Source of the DNA: CALMFQ01 sp964495595 | GTDB taxonomy: Bacteria > Pseudomonadota > Gammaproteobacteria > Burkholderiales > SCOH01 | Reading direction: 5' to 3' | DNA length: 64,000 nt | NCBI GenBank assembly: GCA_964495595.1 | Contig: CAZBWH010000001.1 | Location: 1-64,000, forward strand | Shown: piece by piece, positions 48,247-55,186 of the stretch | How positions within the stretch are numbered: the first letter of the stretch is position 1 | Layout: each line of letters starts with the position of its first letter | The notes under the pieces: generated by a model | What the model was told of the DNA's origin: nothing | Databases searched by the model: none | What the model saw: only the letters and a program-made list of their open reading frames with translations | Program-made: the position numbers and the translations under genes

Positions 48247-50148
48247 GTGAAAACTGCCAACTGCCCATCCTGCGGTGCGCCGGTCGAATTTCATTCGGCG
48301 CACTCGGTCATGGCCGTGTGCTCGTTCTGCCAGAGCACACTGGTTCGCCATGATGTAAACATCGAAGACATCGGCAAGATGGCCGCGCTGGCCATTGACG
48401 CCAGCCCAATCCGCCGTGGCATGGTCGGCCGCTACCGGGGTACCGCCTTCGCGGTGATTGGCCGGATACAGCAGCAATACCCGGACGGCTACTGGAATGA
48501 ATGGTTCCTGCTGTTTGACGATCAGCGAGAAGGCTGGCTATCCGAGGGATCGGGCCAGTTTTATCTGACCTTCCCGGCTGAGAACAAAACCGTACTGCCG
48601 CCGTTTTCCCAGCTCCGGGTTGACATGCAGCTCAAGCTGAACGGCCAGTTTTTTACCGTCACCAATCTGGAAACCGCCCGCTGCGTGGCCGGCGAGGGTG
48701 AGTTGCCGTTCCGGGTCGGTGCCGGATTCGAATCGCCTGCCGCCGATCTGCGCAACAGCCAGTCGTTTGCCAGCATTGATTACAGCGATGACCCGCCCCG
48801 GTTGTATCTGGGCGAAACAGTCGAATTGAAATCACTGCAGCTCGACGCCAGCGGTGCCGCGGCAGTCGAACCAGCCAGGGTCACTGATCTGTCAGCCTTT
48901 CAGTGCCCCAGCTGCGCCGCACCACTGGCAACCCACAGCAAGGATATCCAGACGGTCGCCTGCGGCAGCTGCGGTGCCGTCATCGACACCAGCAACCGCA
49001 ACCTGGACATCCTGTCCAGAGTACGGTCGGCCGAAAAAATCCAGCCGGCCCTGCCGCTGGGCAGCCAGGGCCGGCTGCGCGGCGACAACTACACCGTCAT
49101 CGGCTTTTTGCGCCGCAAAACAGTCATCGAGGGCCTCACCTACGACTGGGATGAATACCTGCTCTACAGCGACAAAGAGGGGTTTCGCTGGCTCACGGAA
49201 TCAGACGGCCACTGGAATCTGGCCAAAGGCCTGTCCGGCCTGCCACGGGTCAGCCAGGGCAGCCACCCCAGCGTCAGCTACCTGGGCACCGACTACCCAC
49301 ACTTCCAGACCTGCACGGCTGCCATCAGCTATGTAGTCGGCGAGTTTTACTGGAAAGTGAAACAAGGCGACAGCGCCGAGTGTTCGGACTTTGTCGCCCC
49401 GCCACTAATGCTATCCCGCGAGCGCACCGAACGGGAGATCGCCTGGAGCATTGCCGAATACCTGCCCAAAGCCGACATCGAAGCCGCCTTCAAGGTCAGC
49501 CTGCCCGACCCCATCGGCATCGCCCCCAACCAGCCCAGCCCGCACGCCAGCACCGCCCCCTACTGGAAGCTGTTCTGGCTGCTGTCCGCGCTGGCACTGG
49601 TGCTGCAGATCAGCTTTGTCGCCGCAGCACGCAACCAGCGGGTACTGCAGCACACCCTGACCCTCGCCCCCAGCGAAACCGCCGGTAGCTGGACCAGCGA
49701 ACCCTTTACCATTGACGGCCGGCGCAGCAATGTCGCCATCCGCGAAAACGCCAACGTGCGCAATCACTGGGTGTATCTGGACATGGCGCTAATCAACACC
49801 ACTACCGGCGACGTCCACAAACTCGGCCGTGAGGTCAGCTACTACTACGGATCGGACAGCGACGGCGCCTGGAGCGAAGGCAGTAACGAAGACGAAGCCT
49901 TCCTGACCGACATCCCCCCCGGCCGCTACGTGCTGGAGGTCGACGCCGAAACCGCAGGCAATCACCCCGACACCCTGTTTGCCAACATCGCCGTCTACCG
50001 CGACGTACCGGTATGGGCCAATTTCTGGGCGCTGGAACTGCTGCTGTTGTGCTTCCCACTGTTGGCGTGGTGGCGAAGCTGGCAGTACGAAGTCAAACGC
50101 TGGGCCGAATCCGACCACCCCAAAGTCACCAGCTCGGAGGACGACTGA
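48247..50148 (+). CDS. DUF4178 zinc-ribbon membrane protein
   Basis: A 633-aa protein. Two similar halves each start with a zinc ribbon (CPSCGAPVEF..CSFCQST at residues ~6-35 and CPSCAAPLA..CGSCGAVID at ~219-247) followed by a DUF4178 beta domain (GRYRGTAFAVIGRIQQQY; GRLRGDNYTVIGFLRRKTV). After ~430 come a TM helix, an extracytoplasmic beta domain (~460-600) and a second TM (WALELLLLCFPLLAWW). The start is GTG 48247. The zinc-ribbon plus TM layout recalls B. subtilis YdjG, which works with the SPFH protein YdjI. The next start overlaps the stop (TGATG). Confidence 0.85.
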   Translation: MKTANCPSCGAPVEFHSAHSVMAVCSFCQSTLVRHDVNIEDIGKMAALAIDASPIRRGMVGRYRGTAFAVIGRIQQQYPDGYWNEWFLLFDDQREGWLSEGSGQFYLTFPAENKTVLPPFSQLRVDMQLKLNGQFFTVTNLETARCVAGEGELPFRVGAGFESPAADLRNSQSFASIDYSDDPPRLYLGETVELKSLQLDASGAAAVEPARVTDLSAFQCPSCAAPLATHSKDIQTVACGSCGAVIDTSNRNLDILSRVRSAEKIQPALPLGSQGRLRGDNYTVIGFLRRKTVIEGLTYDWDEYLLYSDKEGFRWLTESDGHWNLAKGLSGLPRVSQGSHPSVSYLGTDYPHFQTCTAAISYVVGEFYWKVKQGDSAECSDFVAPPLMLSRERTEREIAWSIAEYLPKADIEAAFKVSLPDPIGIAPNQPSPHASTAPYWKLFWLLSALALVLQISFVAAARNQRVLQHTLTLAPSETAGSWTSEPFTIDGRRSNVAIRENANVRNHWVYLDMALINTTTGDVHKLGREVSYYYGSDSDGAWSEGSNEDEAFLTDIPPGRYVLEVDAETAGNHPDTLFANIAVYRDVPVWANFWALELLLLCFPLLAWWRSWQYEVKRWAESDHPKVTSSEDD

Positions 50149-50291
50149 TGCAGCGCCTGTTCGCCATGATCGGCATCGCCGCCTTCTCGCTGTACTCGTG
50201 GGCCACATTCAACGGCAAATCGATTCTGGGCTCGGATGAACAGAGCCGCGAAAACAAGGGCAGCGGCTACGCCCGCAGCTATCACAAATAA
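50148..50291 (+). CDS. Small single-pass membrane protein (47 aa)
   Basis: A 47-aa ORF starting at the ATG at 50148-50150 that overlaps the DUF4178 stop by one base. It has one hydrophobic segment (LFAMIGIAAFSLYSWATF) and a short polar tail (GSDEQSRENKGSGYARSYHK). It is followed after 11 bp, with an AAGGAG site, by the DUF350 gene. No family is recognised. Tight packing within a conserved operon argues that it is real. Confidence 0.65.
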   Translation: MQRLFAMIGIAAFSLYSWATFNGKSILGSDEQSRENKGSGYARSYHK

Positions 50292-50302
50292 AGGAGCCAC
50301 AC

Positions 50303-50521
50303 ATGCACGACATCCTCACCCCCAGCTATTTCATCAGCTCGCTACTGTATTCGCTGCTGGGCGTAATAGTGTTCTGGGTCGCCTTCATCATCATCGACAA
50401 GCTCACCCCCTACGACCTCTGGAAAGGCATCGTCGAAGACAAGAACCAGGCACTGGCCACCGTCGTCGCAGCCATGTGCCTGGGGATCGCCATCATCGTC
50501 GCCGCCGCCATACACGGCTGA
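50303..50521 (+). CDS. DUF350 family membrane protein
   Basis: A 72-aa protein with two TM helices (SLLYSLLGVIVFWVAFIII and LATVVAAMCLGIAIIVAAAI), the size and shape of one DUF350/YjfL unit, including the polar KLTPYDLWKGIVEDKN loop between them. Function is unknown. DUF350 genes recur next to PspA-like, SPFH and spermidine-synthase-like genes, as here. AAGGAG precedes the ATG. Confidence 0.85.
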   Translation: MHDILTPSYFISSLLYSLLGVIVFWVAFIIIDKLTPYDLWKGIVEDKNQALATVVAAMCLGIAIIVAAAIHG

Positions 50522-50540
50522 GCCACCGCAACAGCCCTCC

Positions 50541-50610
50541 GGCCTGCAAGCCAATCCCAGAGCGGCGCGCAGGCCAGTCTGCAAGCCAATCCCAGAGCGG
50601 TCTGCAGCCC
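50541..50610. repeat. REP-like dimeric repeat, family 1, copy C
   Basis: Two units, GGCCTGCAAGCCAATCCCAGAGCGG...GCAGGCC and TCTGCAAGCCAATCCCAGAGCGG...GCAGCCC, oriented opposite to copy A. The element fills the 124-bp gap between DUF350 and the spermidine-synthase-like gene, so it may cause partial termination or mRNA end protection inside the operon. Confidence 0.75.
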
Positions 50611-50645
50611 GATGCCTTTTACACTCGCCTTCATCGTCCCGACCC

Positions 50646-52145
50646 ATGCGCTTCGCCCTGCTGTTTTCCGTCTTCGTGGTCGCCTCGTGCGGCCTGGCTT
50701 ATGAACTGATCGCCGGCGCCCTCTCCAGCTATCTCATTGGCGACTCCGTCCTCCAGTTTTCCACCATCATCGGCGTCTACCTGTTTGCCATGGGCTGCGG
50801 ATCGTACCTCTCCCGCTTCATCGTCCACGGCGTCGCCGCCCGCTTCGTCCAGATCGAACTGCTGGTCGGCCTCATCGGCGGCTACTCCGCCGCCACCCTG
50901 TTCTGGGTGTACGCCTTCCTCACTGCACCGTTCAAACTGGTTCTGTACGGACTCGTTTTCCTGATCGGCATGCTGGTCGGGCTGGAAATCCCCCTGGTCA
51001 TGCGCCTGCTGGAAAAAAAAATCCAGTTCCGCGACCTGGTCTCGCAAGTGCTCACCTTCGACTACCTCGGCGCACTCGCCGTCTCGCTGCTGTTCCCCCT
51101 GCTGCTCGCCCCCCATCTCGGCATGATCCGCTCAGCCCTGCTGTTCGGCCTGCTCAACGCAGCCATCGCCCTGTGGACCATCTGGCTGTTCCGCGATCAG
51201 CTTCCCGAGCGCCGCGCCCTCACCGGGGTCGGATCAATCGTCCTCCTGGTCCTGGCCGGCGGCTTTGTCGGCTCAGACAAACTCACCCAGTTTGCCGAAA
51301 CCAGCCTCTACCAGGACGACATCGTCCTCACCGAAACCACCCCCTACCAGCGCATCGTCCTCACCCGCTGGAAAGACGACTACCGCCTGTTTCTCAACGG
51401 CAACCTGCAGTTCTCCTCCCGCGACGAATACCGCTACCACGAAGCCCTGGTCCACCCCGGCCTCGCCAGCCTGCCGTGGGCCCGCCGCGTACTCGTACTT
51501 GGCGGCGGCGACGGCCTCGCCGTACGCGAAATCCTCAAATACCCGCAGATCGAATCGATCACCCTGGTCGACCTCGACCCAAGCATGACCCGCATGTTCC
51601 GCGAAGTCCCCCTGCTGCGCCAGCTCAACCAGCACGCACTGCAATCCCCCAAGGTCCACATCGTCAACACCGACGCCTTCGCCTGGCTGGAACAACAACC
51701 GCACGTATTCGACTTCATCGTCGTCGACTTTCCCGACCCCACCAACTACGCCGTCGGCAAACTCTACACCAACACCTTCTACCGCCTGCTGGAACGCCAC
51801 CTCAACGCCCGCGGCCGCGCCGTCATCCAGGCCACCTCCCCGCTGTACGCCCGCCAATCGTACTGGACCGTCGTCAACACCATCGAAAGCATCGGCCTGC
51901 AAACCGCCCCCTACCACGCCCTCGTACCCGCATTCGGCGAATGGGGCTACATCCTCGCCAGCCGCGAACCCTACCAGCCCCCCAACCGACTCCCCAACAA
52001 CCTGCGCTTCATCACCGCCCCCCAACTCCCCACCCTGTTCAACTTCCCCCCCGACATGTCGCGCGTCGACAGCGAAATCAACCGGCTGAACAACCAGATC
52101 CTGGTCAGAACCTTTGAAGCAGAGTGGCGGCAGGTGATTCGGTGA
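50646..52145 (+). CDS. Spermidine synthase-like protein with N-terminal membrane domain
   Basis: A 499-aa protein. The first ~200 residues hold about six to seven TM helices (LLFSVFVVASCGLAYELIAG, GVYLFAMGCGSYLS and so on). The C-terminal ~270 residues are a polyamine-synthase/methyltransferase fold: LFLNGNLQFSSRDEYRYHEALVH, VLVLGGGDGLAVREIL, LVDLDPSMT and VVDFPDPTNYAVGKLYT, where the aspartate corresponds to the catalytic D of aminopropyltransferases. It probably transfers aminopropyl groups or methylates at the membrane. Its place after the SPFH/DUF4178/DUF350 genes suggests an envelope-stress role rather than bulk polyamine synthesis. Confidence 0.88.
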   Translation: MRFALLFSVFVVASCGLAYELIAGALSSYLIGDSVLQFSTIIGVYLFAMGCGSYLSRFIVHGVAARFVQIELLVGLIGGYSAATLFWVYAFLTAPFKLVLYGLVFLIGMLVGLEIPLVMRLLEKKIQFRDLVSQVLTFDYLGALAVSLLFPLLLAPHLGMIRSALLFGLLNAAIALWTIWLFRDQLPERRALTGVGSIVLLVLAGGFVGSDKLTQFAETSLYQDDIVLTETTPYQRIVLTRWKDDYRLFLNGNLQFSSRDEYRYHEALVHPGLASLPWARRVLVLGGGDGLAVREILKYPQIESITLVDLDPSMTRMFREVPLLRQLNQHALQSPKVHIVNTDAFAWLEQQPHVFDFIVVDFPDPTNYAVGKLYTNTFYRLLERHLNARGRAVIQATSPLYARQSYWTVVNTIESIGLQTAPYHALVPAFGEWGYILASREPYQPPNRLPNNLRFITAPQLPTLFNFPPDMSRVDSEINRLNNQILVRTFEAEWRQVIR

Positions 52146-52157
52146 GGGACAGAAAAA

Positions 52158-52182
52158 AGAAAACCCGCCTGACGGCGGGTTG
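52158..52182 (-). terminator. Hairpin terminator, best oriented for minus-strand transcripts
   Basis: ACCCGCC-TGAC-GGCGGGT forms a seven-pair stem directly after the speE-like stop. The T-rich side (TTTTCTTTTTTC) is on the minus strand, so it should stop transcripts coming leftward from the integron patch. On the plus strand the bases after the stem are GGATACAG, making it a poor intrinsic terminator for the operon. Confidence 0.6.
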
Positions 52183-52373
52183 GATACAGAATCTTGCGAT
52201 TCTTTATTGCAGCAACGGCTCTCACCCCGGAAAACTACAACACGACAAAGGCTAGCACAGGAAAAACCATGCAATAAGAAATTGAATACGATCTCGGACT
52301 GGATATCGGCTGAGAAATACAAAACACGCTTCGCTCTATATGAGCAAAAAATGCGGGGTGGCTCGTGAAAAAA
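52183..52373. other. AT-rich non-coding accessory spacer
   Basis: No convincing gene. Base composition falls sharply compared with both sides. A small AGAATC-TTGC-GATTCT hairpin is near 52188-52203. A short frame ending ...AREKI with its TAA inside the first attC-like site is of the kind left by a decayed cassette gene. I read the segment as remains of an upstream integron cassette. Confidence 0.4.
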
Positions 52374-52452
52374 TCTAACCCTGCGCTCAAGCGGGACTGG
52401 CTTACAGCGGGCTTTCGCCCGCTTCCAGCCGCCCTTTACCTTCAATGTTAGA
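52374..52452 (+). repeat. attC-like recombination site 1
   Basis: The site begins TCTAACC and ends GTTAGA, giving complementary R''/R' boxes. The interior is imperfectly palindromic: CAAGCGGGACTGG facing CCAGCCGCCCTTT around a strong AGCGGGC-TTTC-GCCCGCT hairpin. The 79-bp length is within the attC range. It lies 14 bp before the cassette ORF. Confidence 0.75.
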
Positions 52453-52466
52453 AAAGAGTTCACCCC

Positions 52467-52796
52467 ATGAGCAACAACGTTGCAAAAAATGCGAAAGATA
52501 TTCTAGAAAGCCCTGAAAAACTTCTAGATTTCGCACAATTAAACCGAGTAACCACTGAAGCAGCCGAAGAAATACTAAGAAGACTTTCTGAAAAACCAGA
52601 AATTGCCGATGAATTCAAGAAATACATCTTCTCTGAAGATCGGAGCGATGATTTCAAGGGCTATACAGCAGGTGAGGCAACGGGTTACCAACGTGGCCAT
52701 GAGGCTGGCTTTGCAAAAGGTGCAATGCTCGGGGCTCTCGCCACTATTGGCACTCTAACTGCTGCCGGTCTTGCAATTTTGTTTAATAAAAAATAA
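52467..52796 (+). CDS. Integron gene-cassette protein of unknown function
   Basis: A 109-aa protein in DNA much poorer in GC than its neighbours. Residues 1-60 are charged and helical (VAKNAKDILESPEKLLDFAQ, AAEEILRRLSEKPEIADEFK). The C-terminus has a glycine-rich segment and one TM helix (GAMLGALATIGTLTAAGLAILF) ending NKK. It is bounded by two attC-like sites in the order expected for a cassette. No family is recognised. Small membrane-linked cassette proteins include many uncharacterised defence or toxin-antitoxin parts, but nothing here proves such a role. The ribosome site is weak. Confidence 0.7.
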   Translation: MSNNVAKNAKDILESPEKLLDFAQLNRVTTEAAEEILRRLSEKPEIADEFKKYIFSEDRSDDFKGYTAGEATGYQRGHEAGFAKGAMLGALATIGTLTAAGLAILFNKK

Positions 52797-52797
52797 G

Positions 52798-52857
52798 TTC
52801 TAACCCGGCAGCCAAGCGGGCTGGCCTACGGCCAGCCGCTTAATTTGGCCGTTAGAG
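52798..52857 (+). repeat. attC-like recombination site 2 (60 bp)
   Basis: TTCTAAC...CGTTAGAG with an almost perfect inner hairpin: CCAAGCGGGCTGGCC against GGCCAGCCGCTTAATTTGG. One strand carries a single extra G in the stem (AAGCGGGCTGG versus the complement of CCAGCCGCTT), the extrahelical-base hallmark by which integrases choose the attC strand. Its length equals the classical 59-base element. Confidence 0.85.
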
Positions 52858-52988
52858 GCGCAGGGAGCAAGGAGGTCTCCCCCGAGGAGAGGGAACGGTT
52901 CCGGCTGCGCGCTGAGAATTTGCGGCTCAAGCGGGAGAACGAAATTCTGAAAAAAGCGACGGCGTACTTTGCCAGGGATGTCCTGTGA
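52857..52988 (+). pseudogene. IS3-family OrfA, C-terminal fragment
   Basis: About 43 codons end in a TGA at 52986-52988. They encode the leucine-zipper end typical of IS3-family OrfA: EERERFRLRAENLRLKRE, ENEILKKATAYFARDVL. The HTH part is missing and no OrfB follows. The fragment is joined on its left to the attC site and on its right to an integrase fragment, so it is a deletion relic. Confidence 0.75.
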
Positions 52989-52990
52989 AG

Positions 52991-53107
52991 TGCGCGGCTG
53001 AAAGCCTTGGCTTGGGAGAAAGTGATTTTGCCATCGCGTTTGACCCGGACTTGGAGGCGGTAGGACAATGCTCCATCCGCATTTCTGCGCTTGGTGACCG
53101 TGGCCAT
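52991..53107 (-). pseudogene. Tyrosine integrase, N-terminal fragment (dusA-associated type)
   Basis: From the ATG at 53105-53107, 39 codons read MATVTKRRNADGALSYR followed by LQVRVKRDGKITFSQAKAFSR. This is the arm-binding N-terminus of phage/island integrases that use the 5' end of dusA as target. Homology stops at the IS3 scrap, so the catalytic domain is gone. It is divergent from dusA and about 50 bp from its start. It is the remains of a genomic island integrated at dusA. Confidence 0.72.
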
Positions 53108-53154
53108 TTTTTGGAGCAATTTTCAGCGCTGCACGTAGCACCGACAGCGCAAAA

Positions 53155-54219
53155 ATGGCAAAAATTCACCAGAAAACACCGACAATGCCTGAAGAAAAAA
53201 TCGCAATAAAATCAATTACACAAGCCAATACAAGCACATTACCCAAGCGCACCCTCAGCATCGCGCCGATGCTGGACTGGACTGACCGTTTTTATCGCCA
53301 GTTTGCCCGCCAGATCACCCGCCACACCTGGCTGTACACCGAGATGGTGACTACCGGGGCAGTGCTGCACGGCAACCGGGATCGTTTTCTGCGGTTTGAT
53401 CCGTGTGAGCAGCCGATTGCCTTGCAGCTGGGCGGTAGCGATCCGGCTGCGTTGGCGCAGTGCGCGAAGATTGCCGAGCGATGGGGTTACGACGAGGTGA
53501 ATCTCAACGTGGGCTGCCCCAGCGAACGGGTGCAGGAAGGCAGTTTTGGCGCTTGCCTGATGGCGGAGCCGCAGCTGGTGGCGGATTGTGTGCAGGCGAT
53601 GCGCGATGGGGTGGCGATTCCGGTGACGGTGAAACACCGCATCGGTATCGATAAGATTGAGGAATACGACTATCTGCGCAACTTTGTCGATGTGGTGGCA
53701 TCGGCCGGTTGTCAGACGTTTATCGTCCACGCCCGCAATGCGATCCTCAAGGGCCTGAGCCCGAAGCAGAACCGCGAAATCCCGCCGCTGAAATACGATT
53801 ATGTGTACCGGCTGAAGCAGGAACGGCCGGACCTGCAGATCATTATCAACGGCGGCATTACCACGCTGGAGCAGACCGATGAACACCTGCGCCATGTGGA
53901 TGGGGTGATGATCGGCCGTGAGGCGTATCACAACCCTTACCTGCTGGCGGATGCCGACCGTCGCTATTACGGCGACGATCATCCGCAACCCTGCCGCGCC
54001 GAGGTGATCGAGGCGCTGATGCCGTTTGTGGAACAGGAGGTGAAAGACGGTGTGCCGCTGAAAATCATCACCCGCCACATTCTCGGCTTGTTTCAGGGAA
54101 TGCGCGGCGCACGCTACTGGCGGCGGCAGTTATCCGATCATGTGTTGCTCAAGCCCAACAATCCGCAACTGATTGTGCAGACCTTGCAACAGATGCTGGC
54201 GCAGCAGGGCACGGAATAG
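53155..54219 (+). CDS. dusA: tRNA-dihydrouridine(20/20a) synthase DusA
   Basis: A 354-aa FMN enzyme reducing U20/U20a in the tRNA D-loop. The core starts at LSIAPMLDWTDRFYRQFARQ. Catalytic Cys is in NVGCPSERVQEGSFGACLM, TVKHRIGID and FIVHARNAIL are present, and FMN phosphate contacts lie in INGGITTLEQ and GVMIGREAY. The first ~33 residues before the core are unusual and encoded by AT-rich DNA, probably supplied by the integrated island when it recreated the gene's 5' end. Starts at 53155 or 53185 are both possible; ribosome sites are weak. Either gives a full catalytic domain. Confidence 0.93.
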   Translation: MAKIHQKTPTMPEEKIAIKSITQANTSTLPKRTLSIAPMLDWTDRFYRQFARQITRHTWLYTEMVTTGAVLHGNRDRFLRFDPCEQPIALQLGGSDPAALAQCAKIAERWGYDEVNLNVGCPSERVQEGSFGACLMAEPQLVADCVQAMRDGVAIPVTVKHRIGIDKIEEYDYLRNFVDVVASAGCQTFIVHARNAILKGLSPKQNREIPPLKYDYVYRLKQERPDLQIIINGGITTLEQTDEHLRHVDGVMIGREAYHNPYLLADADRRYYGDDHPQPCRAEVIEALMPFVEQEVKDGVPLKIITRHILGLFQGMRGARYWRRQLSDHVLLKPNNPQLIVQTLQQMLAQQGTE

Positions 54220-54223
54220 GCAC

Positions 54224-54294
54224 CGGCCTGCGCACCGCTCTGGTAGCGGCTTGCAGGCCAGTCTGCAGGCCGCGCTGGTATTGGCTGTCAGGCC
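54224..54294. repeat. REP-like dimeric repeat, family 1, copy D
   Basis: Two units, GGCCTGCGCACCGCTCTGGTAGCGGCTTGCAGGCC and a second ending TGGTATTGGCTGTCAGGCC, begin five bases after the dusA stop in the gap between convergent dusA and the carbonic-anhydrase-like gene. The remaining 70 bp (54295-54366) show nothing recognisable. Confidence 0.75.
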
Positions 54295-54366
54295 ACCCTG
54301 CCAACAACACGACATGCTGCCCGAGTGCGGCATGGTTATGGGCGAACACGGGCCGTCTGCCAGATA

Positions 54367-54927
54367 TCAAAACTCGTTGGCGAGCTTTTTGTACCCCTTG
54401 ACCAGATCAACATTGGTGCGAGCGACGTCTTCGGAGAAATCCGATGCCTTGGCAGTCACCCGTGGAATCCGGCTCAGATCGGTATTCGGGCCGATGCGTT
54501 CGGTAGACGGCACGTAAAAACCCGATGGCAGGTGACAACCGTCCAGCACCGAGTTGTGACGCACCACGCAGCCCTCCTCCACCACACAGTTGAACAACAC
54601 GGTATTGAACCCGATGAACACACGGTTACCCACCTGACAGGGGCCATGCACGATCGAGCGGTGCGCAATCGAAGTGTGCTCGCCAATGGTCACGGCTGCG
54701 CCGCTCTTGGAATGGATCACCACGCCATCCTGAATATTCGAGTTGGCCCCGATAACGATCGGCTCCATCTCACCTTCACTATTCACCTCATCGGCGCGGA
54801 TCACCGCGTAGGGGCCGACGAAGACATTCTCCCTGATGATCACCTTGCCGCAGATGATCGCAGTCGGATCAATAAACGCACTCTCATCAATCACCGGCAA
54901 ATGGCCGCTGGGGTTTTTGCGAATCAT
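54367..54927 (-). CDS. Gamma-class carbonic anhydrase-like left-handed beta-helix protein
   Basis: A 186-aa protein with hexapeptide-repeat turns of a left-handed beta helix (IIRENVFVGPYAVIRADE, IGANSNIQDGVVIHS, IGEHTSIAHRSIVHG, VGNRVFIGFNTVLFNCVV). Histidines in VVIHSKSG and in AHRSIVHGP are at the places of the gamma-carbonic-anhydrase zinc ligands, and the C-terminal helix is of CamH type. It may hydrate CO2 or may be a catalytically distinct homologue. A monocistronic gene: its upstream 259 bp face the lipase gene. Confidence 0.8.
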   Translation of the reverse strand: MIRKNPSGHLPVIDESAFIDPTAIICGKVIIRENVFVGPYAVIRADEVNSEGEMEPIVIGANSNIQDGVVIHSKSGAAVTIGEHTSIAHRSIVHGPCQVGNRVFIGFNTVLFNCVVEEGCVVRHNSVLDGCHLPSGFYVPSTERIGPNTDLSRIPRVTAKASDFSEDVARTNVDLVKGYKKLANEF

Positions 54928-55186
54928 GTGTTCTCCTGTTGGACAATCCCGCTGAACGGCTCAGCCCATCTGGCCGCGGTGCGCCGTTCTACCATTGGCA
55001 GCCCGCCTGCTTCAACACCCACCCGCCGCCCACCGGCATTCTTTTGGCAAGACATGACATTTGTCACAGGCGCCAGGCACTCGCCAATGTCATATTAATT
55101 AGAGCAACAAGCCTAATTTCACAACAAATCCATAGCCGCCTGTTGCCACACAAACCTGAAAAAGAGAAAACACGGAGACCTATCAA
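54928..55186 (+). promoter_or_regulatory. Lipase upstream region
   Basis: Between the divergent carbonic-anhydrase-like and lipase genes. It contains a TGACA-TT-TGTCA palindrome (about 55055-55066) and an AT-rich stretch TCATATTAATTAG (about 55089-55101) that may hold the -10. GGAGACCTATCAA is the lipase ribosome site. No known regulator site is recognised. Confidence 0.35.

Noticed and set aside
47146..48477. 443-codon minus-strand ORF opposite the SPFH gene
   Set aside because: Shadow frame; the plus-strand SPFH-SHOCT protein has conserved motifs and a ribosome site.
51273..52463. 396-codon minus-strand ORF over the speE-like gene
   Set aside because: Antisense of a strongly supported enzyme gene; valine/glycine/alanine-rich low-complexity translation.
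52989..53154. Separate small plus-strand gene in front of dusA
   Set aside because: The only meaningful translation of this stretch is the minus-strand integrase N-terminus; the plus frame has no homology signals.
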